Positions 27,661 through 41,496 of a stretch of DNA of 64,000 bases are shown here, piece by piece. Under the pieces are notes generated by a model. The model ran no database searches. It was given only the letters and a program-made list of their open reading frames with translations, and had not been told where the DNA came from. Each line of letters starts with the position of its first letter. Within the stretch, counting starts at the first letter, position 1. The position numbers were made by a program, and so were the translations under genes. Origin of the DNA: Smittia aterrima (lineage: Eukaryota > Arthropoda > Insecta > Diptera > Chironomidae); the NCBI GenBank assembly GCA_033063855.1, contig CP093831.1:27962001-28026000 (forward strand). Reading direction: 5' to 3'.

Positions 27661-27975
27661 CCGGTCCCTAACAGATAAATGTGTCAAAGTAGAGAAAACA
27701 TAAGAAGACAAAACTTATTTATTGCTTGTGTCTCCAATGGTAACGGCTTGTCGTAATCTTAATATATAATGATACGACGTCTTGATCGATCCAATTAAAT
27801 CTCGGCAGAAACTTTTCCCTCCGCTCACATGTGACGTAGTCAACATAATTTTAGTCGCAAGCTGTTAATGCTTGGGAACTAGGCGCGTCGGATTGAGTTA
27901 TACTTTGCAAATCCCTTTTTTAATAAGATTCTCATTTGCTTTTCTTTTCTTTAGACGTCGAACTCTTCGAATAAG

Positions 27976-30900
27976 ATGGAGCTTGACGAGGAGGATTCAC
28001 ATTTATGTCTCCGATGTAATCAAACGATAATTGGACTGCAGAATTATGTAAATCATCGACAGAGCAGCTGTTCAGCATCTCGTAACGTGACAAAGCCTTC
28101 AACGAAAGAGAATTTCGATTTTCTAAGTCCTCACGCATCGAAGAAGATAGAAAATTACGCGGAATTTCATTTTGGTGACGAGCGTGATGATGAGATTCCG
28201 CAGAATGACAAAGCGAGTAGCTCGCAATTCAAACAATACGACCACGATTTCTTTTCGTCGCTTGAGCTTCAATACATGTCAAGGCGTGAGATGCCTCATG
28301 TTCATCAACAAGGCAAAAACTTTAATCATCGAATCTTAACAAGAAAAGCAACGGCTGAGATTATGGCTCAGAATGGAGACGAATGGATTGACGAGACATC
28401 AAAAAAAGTCGACTCGGCTTACAAGTTTTTCCAGCAAGCGGAATCTGAAACTGACGAAGAGTCTGAGGAGTCAGAACCAGAAGTTCCGAGAAATTATACG
28501 CGAGGAAAGTGGAAGCCAGGCTCGCAGCCGCCAAGCAGCTTCACTGGAGGAAAATGGAAACCTCCGGATGAGAACGAGTCGTCAAACGATGCGAACTTGG
28601 AGAAGTCTTCAGAAGTTGAAGACTCGAATCCGCCGCCAACTCACACGAAAGGAAAATGGGTGCCAGGAACTAAAATTACAAAGCTCGAGGTTGACGATCG
28701 TGACAGCTTTTGGTGCAATTTTTGCTCAAGAAATCTCGCAACTCGAGCGATCTTTGAACGACATTTGAAATCAAATCTTCATCTGAAAAGGACAAAAGAA
28801 CAAAACGATTTGGAGGAAGCAGCTGAAACTCTCCAACTCTCCAACCTCAATGAGCTCTCATCGCAACTGATGAACGCATCGTCAACTCCAATCCATAAAC
28901 ATTCCGACGAGGATAAGCCAAAGGAAGCAAAGAAGAAATTCCGGTCACGTTCGAAAATGACATGCGAGGTGTGCGATCTGAAACTCCCAGCACATTTGTT
29001 GGGAAATCATTTGATTTCGCACTTCCATTATCGGAAAATGCTGCAGAGCACAAAAAAGTCCTTCGACATTGTCCTCGATAATTTCCATAAAATTATTGTT
29101 CAATCTCCATTTCAATGTCGACCATGCAAATTCTATTTCAACACTCAAGACGAGTTCATGAGGCACTGGCACTCGACAACTCACAGAGACTGCATCGAGA
29201 GATTTAAAGGAGGAAAATTCCTTTGCACTTTATGCAAATTCGAGAATATCTCTCATGAAGCGATGACAAGTCATTTGAACAGCTCAGAGCATCAAGAAGC
29301 AATCTCATTGATTAATCGATCAAAGCCAATCATAATTTGTCGATTAGTCTCCATCGAGTGCAAGAAATGTTCTCGAGAGTTTCGTTATAACATTCAATTG
29401 ATGAAACATTCAGAAAGTTGTGAGAAGTCTTCTTCGTTAGACTCAAAAATTTGTGATATCTGCAATCGAGCTTTTCAATCGAAATTGTCGCTTCAAAAAC
29501 ATAAAAAGAATGTTCACAAATCTTTGATTTTCTTCTGCACTGGATGTCAGAAAACATTTCCAACCGCCAAAGAAGCGAAGAGTCATCGGCGATCGACTGA
29601 ACACAAAGCATTAGTCTCTCGAAAGCAAATGCGTCTCAACCCGAAATTGAAGTCGAGCAGAATGAAAGCTTGTCCTGTATGCAAGGAAATGAAGCTCGAT
29701 GGACTGGAAGTTCGCAATCACATCTTGGAAATGCATCCAGAGCAGCAGTTTAGGTAACTCGAGTAATTAACTCATCGTCGTCCAATTTGTGAAGTTTATT
29801 TTAATTTCAGTTGTGGACGATGCGGAATGAAGTTTCCGCTAGCGCAGGAAGTTTCGAGGCACGTTCGAGATAAGGTTTGCAAGTTTTATTCAACCGGTAA
29901 TTCTCTGGAATCGCCAGCAACGACCAGCGTCACGTCCAAAGCCTCTACTTCAACCGCCACTTATCCAATTAAACTTGGAGAAGCTTTAGATCACGAAAAA
30001 GTTTCGCCTCGACTCATTCCCGACAACATCGATAACACTCTCCATGACATTCTCTCGCCAGCTTCATTCGTCATCACACCAGAGAACGAGCATGAGTTTG
30101 GTTTGATTATCGAACAGATTGAGCAAGAAGTCGAAGTCAGTTTCACTTGCAAACTTTGTGACTTCAGTTCAAACTCTCACGCCGAGTTTCTTTATCATGA
30201 GACGCTTCACACTTTACCTTCAGATCATAACTCAAAAGATAAAATTGAATGTCAAGTCTGTCACAAATTATTCGTCAGTCAATCACTTCGAGAGCATCTT
30301 CGTCAACACACCAACGAGCGAATCTTTGAATGTCCAATCGAAGGCTGTCCAATGAGCTTCACACGCAAAGCAAACATGAAGAATCACGTGGCGAACATTC
30401 ACAAGAAGCAGAAAGAAACAGAACCATCGAATGTTTGTCGAATTTGCGGCAAAAAATTCCATAACAAGTAAGTTCGATCCTTTTTCGCTGAAACTAGAGA
30501 AAAGGGTGAAACAAATGGGATTGGACGAGAAATAAGAAGAGAAGGAAGCAAAGACGATTGTGTGTTTTGTTTTAATTAAATTTATGAATGGATTATAAAA
30601 ATTAATGCTCGGTACAAACATTAAAATAAAATTTAAATACCTCGAGCGAGCAGCAGCAGAAGTGGAATGACTTGAGAGTTTGAGGATTGAGAAATGTTTG
30701 TGTGGATGTTTGTAGAATGAAATGAGACGTGTATACGATTCGGATTGGAACAAAAGAAGGCGAAGAGGGGTGGGCACGGATGGGGATGAAAAGTTGAAGC
30801 CAGTAACAATAACGAAACGAAGCGATGGCAGAACTGAAAAACATTTTTCGATAATAAATAAGGCAAACAAAAGACAAATGAAAATGGAAAAAGTTTTGCT

Positions 30901-32593
30901 GGTGTTTGAGCGACGACGACGCTCATCTCGGAACATTTACTTTTAATTCTTATTCGTGATGATCCAAAGGATGATTCATAGATGCTTTCGAAGTCTAGTA
31001 GTCGCTCTCAACACCAGCAACAGAGAGAAGCGCAGCACTTTAAGTGCAGCCACTCTAACGTTGTCGTGTGCAAAAAAATGTTCTCGGATGATGGCGAAGA
31101 GCGAGAGAAACTGCCAAGCCGGGGAAAATTGAAATTCTTTTTCTGACTACTTTTGAATTATGATGATGACTTTTCCATTTTTCCCGTCGCCTTTAAAGGC
31201 AGAGACAAAGTTTCAGCCACTCCGGAGCTCGACGCGATGAAAAATGTTGTTTCATGCTTTGCTTATGTTGCAAGAACTTTTCCGTCAACGCCAAAACATT
31301 TTTTTAATCGAAAGTGATAGCGAAGCAGGCGCAATGCAGTGCAGTGTCTGCCAAATCCTTCTTCTACTGTCAAATTAAAGCTCAAGCTAAAACTTTTTCC
31401 CTTCTCCTTTCAGATTTATTTTCGAGCAGCACAAGTTTGTCCATCGAAGTCGAGTCGAAACAAAAACTTTTCCTTGTCAACTTCCCAATTGCATTTACAT
31501 CGGCCGAAGCTCAACGGAGATGAACAGTCATCTGCTCACACACAGCGACGATAGGCTGTTCGTTTGTGACCAGCCGAGCTGCGATTATCGAGGACAAACA
31601 ATGGAACAATTGAGAAGGTAAAGCAAGTCGAGCATTAAAGATAAGTCCAAGTCAATTGTTCTCGGAAACTTCTCGGAACTTATCGGAGATTTAAAATGTT
31701 TTATTTGCATTCTTCTTTATCCTTTGATTGATCAGTAAGCCTGCTTCTCTTTATGATATCATTAGCTCGTCGATCTCATAAACTTATAGACGACGACGCT
31801 TCGATCGAACTTCGTTTGGTAGCGATTTCACTTTTTCATTCGCGAAAAAGATTGCGAAGCTTTCTTTTGTTGCGATTGCCTGTCTCGTAATTTATTCTGA
31901 AGACTCGCTTACAACTTCTTTGTTCCCGAGGTTTCTTGCTCTTATTCTCGAATGGTCGTTCTTGTTTTTATTGTGATCGCATTTTAACTTATTGGCTTTC
32001 GGCTGCACTCGACGGAAGAAAGAAAAATGCAATCGAACATGCTGCACTCCGATTGAATAAGTCACGACTTCTTGCCATTTTTGTAGCATAATAAAACGAA
32101 AATTGTATCAAATATCGTTCTTTAAGCGAGTTCAACTTGAATGTCGATGGTAATAACAAACGATAAACGCTACTGATTCGCCTGTCGATGCTTCATTGTT
32201 TCTTCTTTCTCTTCATGCTCAGCCATTCGCGAAAACATCAAGACTTGGAATTCAAATTTAGTTGCGCGCTTTGCGATTACAAGACAAAGTCTTCGGGTCA
32301 TTTGAAAAGGCACATTCGAGTTCACGAAGCGGAAGCCGGTAAAATTTATAAATGTCCTTACTGCGACTACGCGTGCAACATTTCGGTAAGTTCTTGTCGT
32401 TTAAAATGTTTCACAAATTTAATTTTGTATTAATTAGGAAAACCTTCGCAAGCACGTTTTGGTGAGCAACAAACATCCGGGAAGGTTCATGTACGAGTGT
32501 GTCTACTGCGATGACGAGACGACGAGGTTCAAACACAACGCGATGAAGGAATATCAGAAACATCTCAGATTGGAGCATAACACTTTTGACTGA
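27976..32593 (+). CDS. Large C2H2 zinc-finger protein (953 aa, about 18 fingers)
   Basis: Five exons, 27976-29753, 29811-30467, 31510-31617, 32223-32385 and 32438-32593, join in phase to a 953-residue protein. About 18 C2H2 fingers run through it. They start with CLRCNQTIIGLQNYVNHRQS (about residues 12-32) and end with CVYCDDETTR...HLRLEH. Several have the C-x2-C-x12-H-x5-H spacing seen in proteins that may bind RNA or act as structural fingers. Between residues about 170 and 235 is an acidic Ser-rich linker with three GKWKPG/GKWKPP/GKWVPG repeats. The exon 2-3 junction falls inside a finger and the exon 3 acceptor is weak, so that junction is the least sure; it gives a finger with one extra residue. 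Poly(A) signal AATAAA at 32624-32629. Probably a nuclear DNA-binding regulator; I cannot name the orthologue. Confidence 0.85.
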
Positions 32594-32623
32594 TCAATCT
32601 TTCGATGAGAAAATATTTTCGAG

Positions 32624-32629
32624 AATAAA
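32624..32629 (+). terminator. Poly(A) signal of the large zinc-finger gene
   Basis: AATAAA lies 31 bases after the stop codon, the expected place for a compact insect 3' UTR. Confidence 0.6.
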
Positions 32630-35600
32630 AAAATGTTTTTAATTGATTTGCTGTTGAAAGATTTGTTTTCCTCTTCCAGACTAAGCAGTGCACTGGATCA
32701 CGCATTGTCGAGGTTTCCTGACACTTTTCGATGAGTAAACAAAAAGCGTTTTAAAGATAAACAAACATTTTCATCATCATCGAAGTTTAAAACATTTCCG
32801 AAATTTATTTCGGCGTCGATTTCATTAATTTATGAATAAAAGTTGCTTCGTGCTTCAATTAATTACTTAATTAGTTGAAAGTTTCAATAACAAATCCCCA
32901 CCGGAGACAGAGACACGTGTTTAAAGTAATTTCTCACTTCGTTCTTTATGTGGCGCCGAGAGTTTCGATCTTCGTTGCTTCAATTATTTCATTCTCGTCT
33001 CAGTTTAATATTTAAACGAACTGAGCATAAAAACATGAAAGAGCTGAGATCTTAAGTCTGCCTAAGAAACGAGGACAAACTTCTCTTTCCTGTCTTGACT
33101 TACGATAACGACTGAGCCTTCTGTCGTTTCTCTAAATCAAACATTTTTACCCTTTTCGCGAATGTTTCGATAAAGTCGAGCTTCGCGGATGAGAAAACTT
33201 CTCTCAAAACTCAATCAAAAGAGTTTTTGTCTCTAAAAACTTGTCGTCTTTGCTCTTTGTTAAATTATGAAAACGAGATATTTCCTCTTCGAGTAATAAA
33301 CATAAATTTCGTCAAACATAACATAACACAAAGTCTCGAAGGATGGGAGGAGGCATTAAGCGAATGTTTCGAGAGTTGGAGGGAACGAAACGAAAAGCAA
33401 AGATTGTTTTAATCGTTTTCATCTTTTTTTAGCAAACAGTTTTTTGGGATTCTACATCCAACCACCCCGCACCAGCAAGCAACACATTGAAGCATGAAAA
33501 TTTCCATCCGAAGCGAAGGCAGAGAAATGGAAAATTAACTCAAAATTATGAGTCATTAAAATAATAAAACTTATTTATTTCGTTTGATATAAAAATGATT
33601 CAGGAGTCAAGTTTTCCATTTTCCGCTTCGAGGGTGGAAGACGAGAGAGAGCGGAGCGAGAAAGTTGAAATGCCATGATGAGGGTGGATTGTTTCCCTTT
33701 TTTATCACCATTCGTCGTCAGTCATCCACCCATCCGCTTTGCCTCAGAGCTCACTCTCTCTCTCTCTGCTGTTATTTACGGAATTTATTCGTAACGCGCA
33801 GCCATTAATGCCAAATTTATTTTAATACAATATCGAGATCTCAACTCGCAATCATAACTTTCCTTCGTCTTGAGCTTCTTCTTTAGAACTGAGAAATGTC
33901 TACGAAGTCGTCGTTGTCGGTTTGTTCGCTTCGAGGGCAAGAGAAAGGCGTAAATCATCAGATTAATTACGAGCGAATATTTATTCAACGACACAAGAAG
34001 GGTCGACGTCAACTTCTCTTTCTGCTTTACTGCCATGGCTGACGATAAAATCGACGATTTAAGGATCCAGAATTGAGTTCCGCGGAATGGAAATTTATTG
34101 CGAATCGGTCTCAGTTGCGTTGTAAATTAATGAACAAACTGACAATCGTAAAAATCTTTACCTGATTAGAATTTAGAACATTTTCGAGTTTGAGAAACCT
34201 TTGCGGCACCTGCTGACAAGAAATCAGAACAAACAGCGGAAGCTTCTTTGCTGCGTGTCTCGAGTCACTCTTATCTAAGTCAACTGCAAACATTTCTCGC
34301 TTATCTAACGAGAACCTTTGTTCTCTCTTTCTCCTCCGCTCAGTTACATCAACAAACGACGAATGTTTGCCAAACATTCATCACCAAGTCAATCCAACGA
34401 AGCCGCTACGAGCAGAAGCTAATCGCTTGTTAGTTGCCGCGATGAATAAACTAATTTTTAATGGACTTCAAACCGACACAACACGACAACTTGCAACACA
34501 AAAAAAAAATGCGGAAAACTGTAAAAAGTCAGCATCTGTTTGCGTTCTCGCCCCGAAATGTCCTGTTCATCATTCAATCCAAAGCTGAATGCAAATTCAA
34601 ATTCACTCGTTCTGTGGACTCGAGCGATAGATTTGTTGTGTCGTTCATGGAGTCATCGCGGACGAGGAAACAACGAAAAAAAAAGTTTGCAATAAATAAT
34701 TTTTCGTCGCTGCCTCGTCAGAGCTCGAACGAACGAACGAGTGAGGGTGAAGGTGGAAAATGCAAATGCGACTCGAGGATTGAGACATTGTGAGCGTTTG
34801 TTTATTGGTCGGTGGTTTCATTCATCAAAAGAGTTGAGTTTTATTGCTCTCGCCTACAAATTCATTTGCCTGGCAATGCACTTTTCACTTGATACGAGCG
34901 ATTTGTTTATGAGCAACATAAATTTTTATTGCAGAGCTCGGTGACTGGCAGTGAATGCTGGTGAGAGTCCTGAAAGAATTCCTTTCGCCGCAGGAAAGGG
35001 TTTCCTACGAAGGAAAAGATTTCTCCTCGATCCACGTTTCATGTTTACAATGAAAATCATAAATTGTAACGAAGCAAAGTGAAATGCATCATAATTTACA
35101 AAGCGAAATGTTTTGTTTCGTTCCTTGTGAACATTATGTTAATTCAGCTCTCGCCCCAGCCAAGCAATGTCTCATTAAAAGCGTTTCGAAGACGCAGCAA
35201 GAGTGAGAGAGAGCGAAGAGTAAAAAGCGCAATTATTTATGATGATGGTGTAGTGGTGATGCAGAAAGAGCGGCTAAGAACCATAAATTTCCACATGCAA
35301 TGTATTTTATTTACTTCGCATAATGTTTCGTTAGTTTCTCCTCTTTTTTTATGAAACTTCTGCTGCTGCTGCGATCTTTGTGTGTGTGTGTGATTGTGCA
35401 TTTGGCCAGGATAAATTTTAATGTCACCGATAAATCATTTTTATGTTTTTGTGGTAAATCAAAAAAGAAGAAGAAGAAAGTCGCCTTCGAAGCGATTTCA
35501 GATCACGAACAACAAAAAAAGTTGTCACAGCAGCTAAGCTACGAGCCCTCCGAATGCATTTTAAATGTTTTATGGTTTATTCCTCGTCTCGTGTTTTCCT

Positions 35601-38600
35601 TGAGAGAGTTATGAAAAGATTCGTTGATGCCATAAAACATCAGCGAAGACAGAAAGGACGACGACAAGGGGAGAACGATCTTCTTTTGATAAACAAAGCC
35701 ATTGACTGCTCTTGCTTCGGTTTCCTCAATAAAATTGTTCTCGTTCGCTTTGTGAAAGATTTAATTACATTTCGTCAGAGGAAAAGAAACTTTTCTCAAC
35801 CAGAGCGACGATGATTCTCTCTCGTTCGATCCTGCAACGGGAACTTTCGAATGATAAACGGCAAAGTCATTAAAAATAATTTATTGCGGAGAAGAATTGG
35901 ATTTTGTACTTTTTCGTTAATAATTTATTAATTTTTCAAGTTTTCAAGGGTGCAGAAGGAATTAAGAGTCAAAAGAGTTTGATTTATGTCGAATGTGCTC
36001 AAAGATGGCATCGACTGGCATCAGAAGTCGACGAATCAGCATCGACGCTTGTAATTATAATCTCGTTCGTCATAAATGAGCTGAGGGGCGACATTAATGT
36101 TCGACTGACTGGACTGTTATCATCCGAAATGAATTCGTTCTACTCGCAGTTTGATTCCTGATTTATGATTGAGCGGCGGAGTTTTATGTTCGGATTTTTG
36201 ATGCTTCTGCATGGAAATACATTAAAACGTCACATAAATTACGAGATTCGTTTTTTTTTTTCGTGGCAAATGCACCCTCGAATAAATCAACTGCGATTCT
36301 TTACATCGCATTGATGCAATAATTTGATGATGAGAGTGATTTATGAATTTAATTAAAGCTGAGCAGAGCAATCTCATTAGCGAAGTAGCTCAAGCTTTTC
36401 TTATTCGACGTCATCTCCATGAGACAACTCGTCGAGTGATTTGCAACTTTGTTTGAATATTATTCCAACCCTCTCCGCTCGACTCGACTCCGCTCTTGGC
36501 GATGATAAATGAGATGAGTTATGGATGCGAAGGCGTCGCTTATGCTCAGAGTCTTGAACAACAAAACATGAAATTTCCATCTAAGAAAGCTCACAACGAT
36601 GATATATGAAGTAGTTTTTCGGGCATGATTAAAATACAAATCCAGCAGTTCTCCTCTCCTTCTTCATGTTCTGTCGCTTTGAGTGACTTCGGATGCCATT
36701 TTGCTGAAAGGAGAAAAGTTGATTCGCAAAAACAAATAAATCAATTTCTTTGGAGACATTTTTGCATGAACAGCAACTAACAGAAGATAAAGAATTTCAT
36801 CGTCTTTTGCTGTCATAATTCTGTTGAATCATTTTCGGTTGACTTATGGAAATGGTTTTCCTTTTCTTTCTTCTTGTCTTTGTCGGGATGAATCGTTTCA
36901 AAGAAGATTTATTAAGCAAACAATTTCTATCTGCGGATTTGCTCTAACGATCCCTCATAAGTCAACATCGTTCTCCTTCCCTCATAAACAGCCATTAACG
37001 AAATCCCTCCGAGGAAGTAAACGAGCAACGTCTTACGATATCAGAGAAAGTCGAGAGTGACAGTTGAACAAACAAAAGTCTTGAGAAATCAAATGAAAAT
37101 GGCGAAAATCTGTGACTTACGATGTATCGTCGCGTTTCTTCTTTCGAATCAATTTATTCTCGAATCGAGTGAGATGATGGCTTACGATTAAATTGGTTGA
37201 ATCATTGAACAAACAGACAAGCGCGAGAAGAAGAACTTTTGATGGTCGTAAATTTGACTTTATCACAAAACTGTCAAGCGTTACAATTAGAATATTAATG
37301 GGTCGTTTACTGAGGCTTAGGAAGTCGAATTTCCCTTCACGACAAGTCGAGTCTCTGAAGACGCCAACGCAGCAAAGAAGGATTTATTGACATTTGGAAG
37401 AAGTTTCGTGATGGAGAATGGAAAGATAAATTCTAATGAAACGTCGAATGACTTTCCTCCATCTCCGAACGAGCGAAGAGATCTGATCGTGGCGATAAGC
37501 AACAGATAAATAAAAAGCTGAGAAAACAATCACGTTATGCAAATTTAATGTCGCAATTCCGAGAAAGATTTTAATTTCAGACTCTTCTCACTTGTCTGTC
37601 CGTCCCTTCATCGCTCACGCGTTAACTTTTATTGCTCGTGCCACGATCAACGTTCGATTAAAATTTATCGAGTGAGAGTCGAAAATCAATTGAAATTCGA
37701 TTTCATCGTCTTCGCATTTTCCTGTTTCCATGCAAAAGATTTATTCGACTCGCATCAACATTTTTCAATTGCGAAAATCACGAAAATCCTTTCGTGGAAG
37801 CGAAACATCAATTCAATCACCGCGAGCGTTAAAGATTCGATTGATAGCTCTCTCGTTGAATTGGAAATAAACAAAAAAGAGTTTTCCACTTGAAATTTCA
37901 TTTAATTTGCTAATTCTCGTTCTCGGATTACGTCGCGACAATAAAACCCAGAGAAGTCGACATTTAATTGTTATTCCAAATAATAATTTCGCATGTAAAG
38001 TGCTGGAAACATGTTCAAATTATAGGAAAATGTTTCGGTGTTTATTGTTGAGATAAGCGTCTCGTTCTTTATTTTCGAGCACAAGTATCGAAGCTACAAC
38101 GAGAACAACAACAAAGCAGCAACTGACATTCATCTCCCACCCCCGCAAGACCTTTTTCTGTTTGAAAGGGTAATCTCATCCCATTCGAAGGAAGATAGAG
38201 AATCACATTCCTCCTCGAGTGTCATAACTACAACTCGTTCACATGCTCTGCTTGGAACTTGCGCAGAAAATTTTAAAATGTCAGAAAATGTTTTGATTTA
38301 TTCTCAGCCTCGAGAGCTAGAACTGAACATAAAATATGAATGATAACGGGAGGAAAAAGTTATTGGTGGCGTGATATTTCGGCAGTAATTACACCTTTCG
38401 TTTCATTTCTCTCTCCCAGCTCTGCTCGTCTGAAACTGAAAAGTTCTGTTTGACTTTTGGTCGATAAAGCAGAAACATTTTAAAATATTTTCTTTCTTCG
38501 ACAATGCAAGAGACAAACAAAAGATAATCGAACGTCACGGCTCATTAAAACATGAGATGATTCATTTGGCGGTTGAACAAGAGCAGCAGCAGCAGCAGCT

Positions 38601-41496
38601 GAAGTCGAGTTAGCCATAATTGAAATTACGACAACAAATTTTAATTATGATTTTGTGTTGACGTTTATGATCGCAACGCAATCTCTCCTTCGGTCGCTGA
38701 TGACTGTGAACGACGATATTCGAGTCGCGAGAGAGGATTTCGTGAGGTGTGAGGGGATGAATCGTTGTCATCTGCTATTCTCGTGACATCGCGTTTAATG
38801 TTAAAATCGCCCATCAAACAAATTACGTCCATAAAAAATAATTACCAATCTTGAGTGCTCTTGCTCTTCGAAGAGGAATTTCCATTAAAATGAAAATTTG
38901 ATTTATTTTTAAATTGTTGTCGCGTTAATGTTCTTTAAGAATATTTCTTTCAAATCAAAAGAATTTCTTTTGTCAAACGAGAAAATCTCTCTCGACCTCG
39001 TGAAAATTTAATAAAGTTCCCAAAATGGAAATGAGATCGGAAAAAAGTTTTTCATTTCAAAAAATCGAAATGTTTTATTTAGAAACAAATTTTGCGGTGA
39101 AAATATTTACGATCAGTTTGTGGTTTCATTTCAATTTCAATAGAAGAACGCACATGTGAGTCTCTCTCTCTTGAACTGATCCCTAAAGTGATTTGCATAT
39201 TTTCCACCTTCAAACTTCAATTTCCTTTCTTGCATTTTCCGGAGATTCTCGAGTTTGTTGTAATTAGATTTGAAAAAATAATTTCTCACTTGTTTTTATC
39301 TTTGATGTGTCTTCTCTTCTCCGCGATAATTTGAGTGAAAAATTCACGAGTTGTTTAATCAGGACATGTGAAATCAGAGCGAGTAGCACAAAGACATTTA
39401 CAGAAGGCACGGAATGAAAATATTTGCTGCGATATGCAAATCCCAAGATGAACCATCGCAATCACACTCGACAGCCAACGCCAGCGCGAGTCTAATTAAA
39501 AATGCATGACAAGAATTAACATCAAAACGATTCAAAATGTTCCGAGACGTGTAAGAGAACAGCTTCACTCGGCGGAGAACATTTTAATTCGGGAATCGTT
39601 TTGAATTTTTCATTCGGCGCAAAAGTTTTTTGATGACTTCAGCTCCAAAAAGCTTTTCGCAGTTGTTACGTGAACAGATTTCTCTTCGGAAAATTACAAA
39701 ATTTCCTCTTGTTCGAGTCGAAACTAGAAAATGATTGAGCGCAGCAACTGAATTCAGCCTAACGGCGAAGCATATCAAAAATCCATTGATGCCAATTTGA
39801 ATTTATCGCGTTTGAAACGACTGCGGCGGAACTGCATCGTTCAAATCCTGCAACGTATCAACTTCTAACTGAGAGAGATTCGACCATTCAAACCTCAATT
39901 TCTGTCACGGCAAATGTAGAATTATTGCGAAGCTGCTGGGATAGTCTCTCGCATTGTCATTGAAGCCTTCACATCGAGTTTGAATAATCGAAGGGAATCA
40001 CCTTCCGCCATAAAATATTTTTCCATTCACATGCTGAGCTCCGTGTAAAGCCCTTCGATCATAACAATAAATAAAATGAGCTTGTCCATTGCACAAAATT
40101 GCAATGTTTTTATTTTCAATTCGAGTTATGATTTGGAATTGTCAGAGATGGAAAGTAAATGCATCTCGCACCTCGGAGAAGAGATGAGCTTAGTCGAGGG
40201 ATGAGATCACGCAGCGTCACGAGTTTTACATTCAATTGAGCGACAGAACAATAAGTGTCAATAATAAAATAAATTACGAGCTGGCCGAGTTTTCCTCGTC
40301 TCTACAACGTTCAACATTCAATTGCAATAATAAAAAAAAACGTGAATTTATTTATTTATTTGCTTTTCAAATGTGAAAATTGTTTCGCAAACAACACAAA
40401 CAACAACATTTCGGAGCTTTTTTGTTAACAAAATCATAAATTTCGGGCTGAGCATTTTTGACAATTTTGTGTGTTTTTACATAAATAAATTTTTGGGCTT
40501 CTCGCTCGGTTATTAAATATGAGTGCTCGACGACCATTCCATAAATAAACATTAAAATCGTGAACATAAATCATCGCGAAAAGAGTTTTTTTGTTGCATT
40601 TCAGTTTCGAGAATTGCATTTCAATTCATTGATGTCATTTTGAAATGAAACAACATTTTCAGGTTCGACACAATGACTCGAGGAGGATTCAATCGAAAAC
40701 AAAAAAAAAGGAAAATTGGAAAGCAGAGAATTTTCTCTTTTTGTTATTCAAAAAAGGTCGAGAACGATTCGATCCGAAACGATTTTCTTGCTTTCTTCAT
40801 TGAGCTTCCGGTCCATTATGAGTTTGATGCGACGTGTACACAAACAAGTATCGACCATCAAATGTGAAATTGGCATTCGGACTCATCCATAAGGATTTGG
40901 CTTGCGTCTAATGGCGACCGATATTTACTGTTGTCCATAAAATTATATTTCTCAGAGCGTCCTCCTTTACTCGAACCGAGATCCGAACAAGAAACGAGAA
41001 AGGGCAAACATAGAAAGAAACGTAGATTGGTATTAATGGCACTGCTGGTGAACGAGAATGTAAACCATCAAATGCGGATCCTTTCGCATGTCCATCTGTA
41101 TTCATTTGAGCAACAGCGCAGCAACAGCAAAACTGTGGATAAACGAAATACTCTCAAGAGACTCATCGGACAAGGATTGAATTCCCTTTCTCAGCTCTCG
41201 CATTTTTATGTCTTGAAACCTTCGCCAGGATCGTTGTGGATTCGTTTTATGTGCAATTGCTTTGCATCAACATCTTCTTGTCATTTTGAATTAACAAAAT
41301 TTACAGATTTTTCTTTCGTAAGGAAAAGAAATTTTCCGTTTTGTTTCGATTTCAGGTAAAAACTTCAAACTTTCAAACAAGAAAATGTTAAACGACGAAT
41401 GATTCAGGTAAAAAAGTTGATGATTTAAATTGATGAGTTGAAGCAAAAGAAATTCATTTCAACGACAGCTTTCGAACAGTTCACTTCGACTCAAAG
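32630..41496. other. Gene-poor region between two zinc-finger genes
   Basis: No supported exon in about 8.9 kb. Open frames are short, AT-driven and without motifs. A CAG run is at about 38584-38600 and a CT run near 33763. The longest frame next to the following gene (40931-41359) has a low-complexity composition and is probably upstream or leader DNA. Confidence 0.5.

Noticed and set aside
30283..30936. 217-codon minus-strand open frame
   Set aside because: It runs antisense across an exon and intron of the large zinc-finger gene, and is Phe/Ser-rich without motifs. It is a shadow frame.
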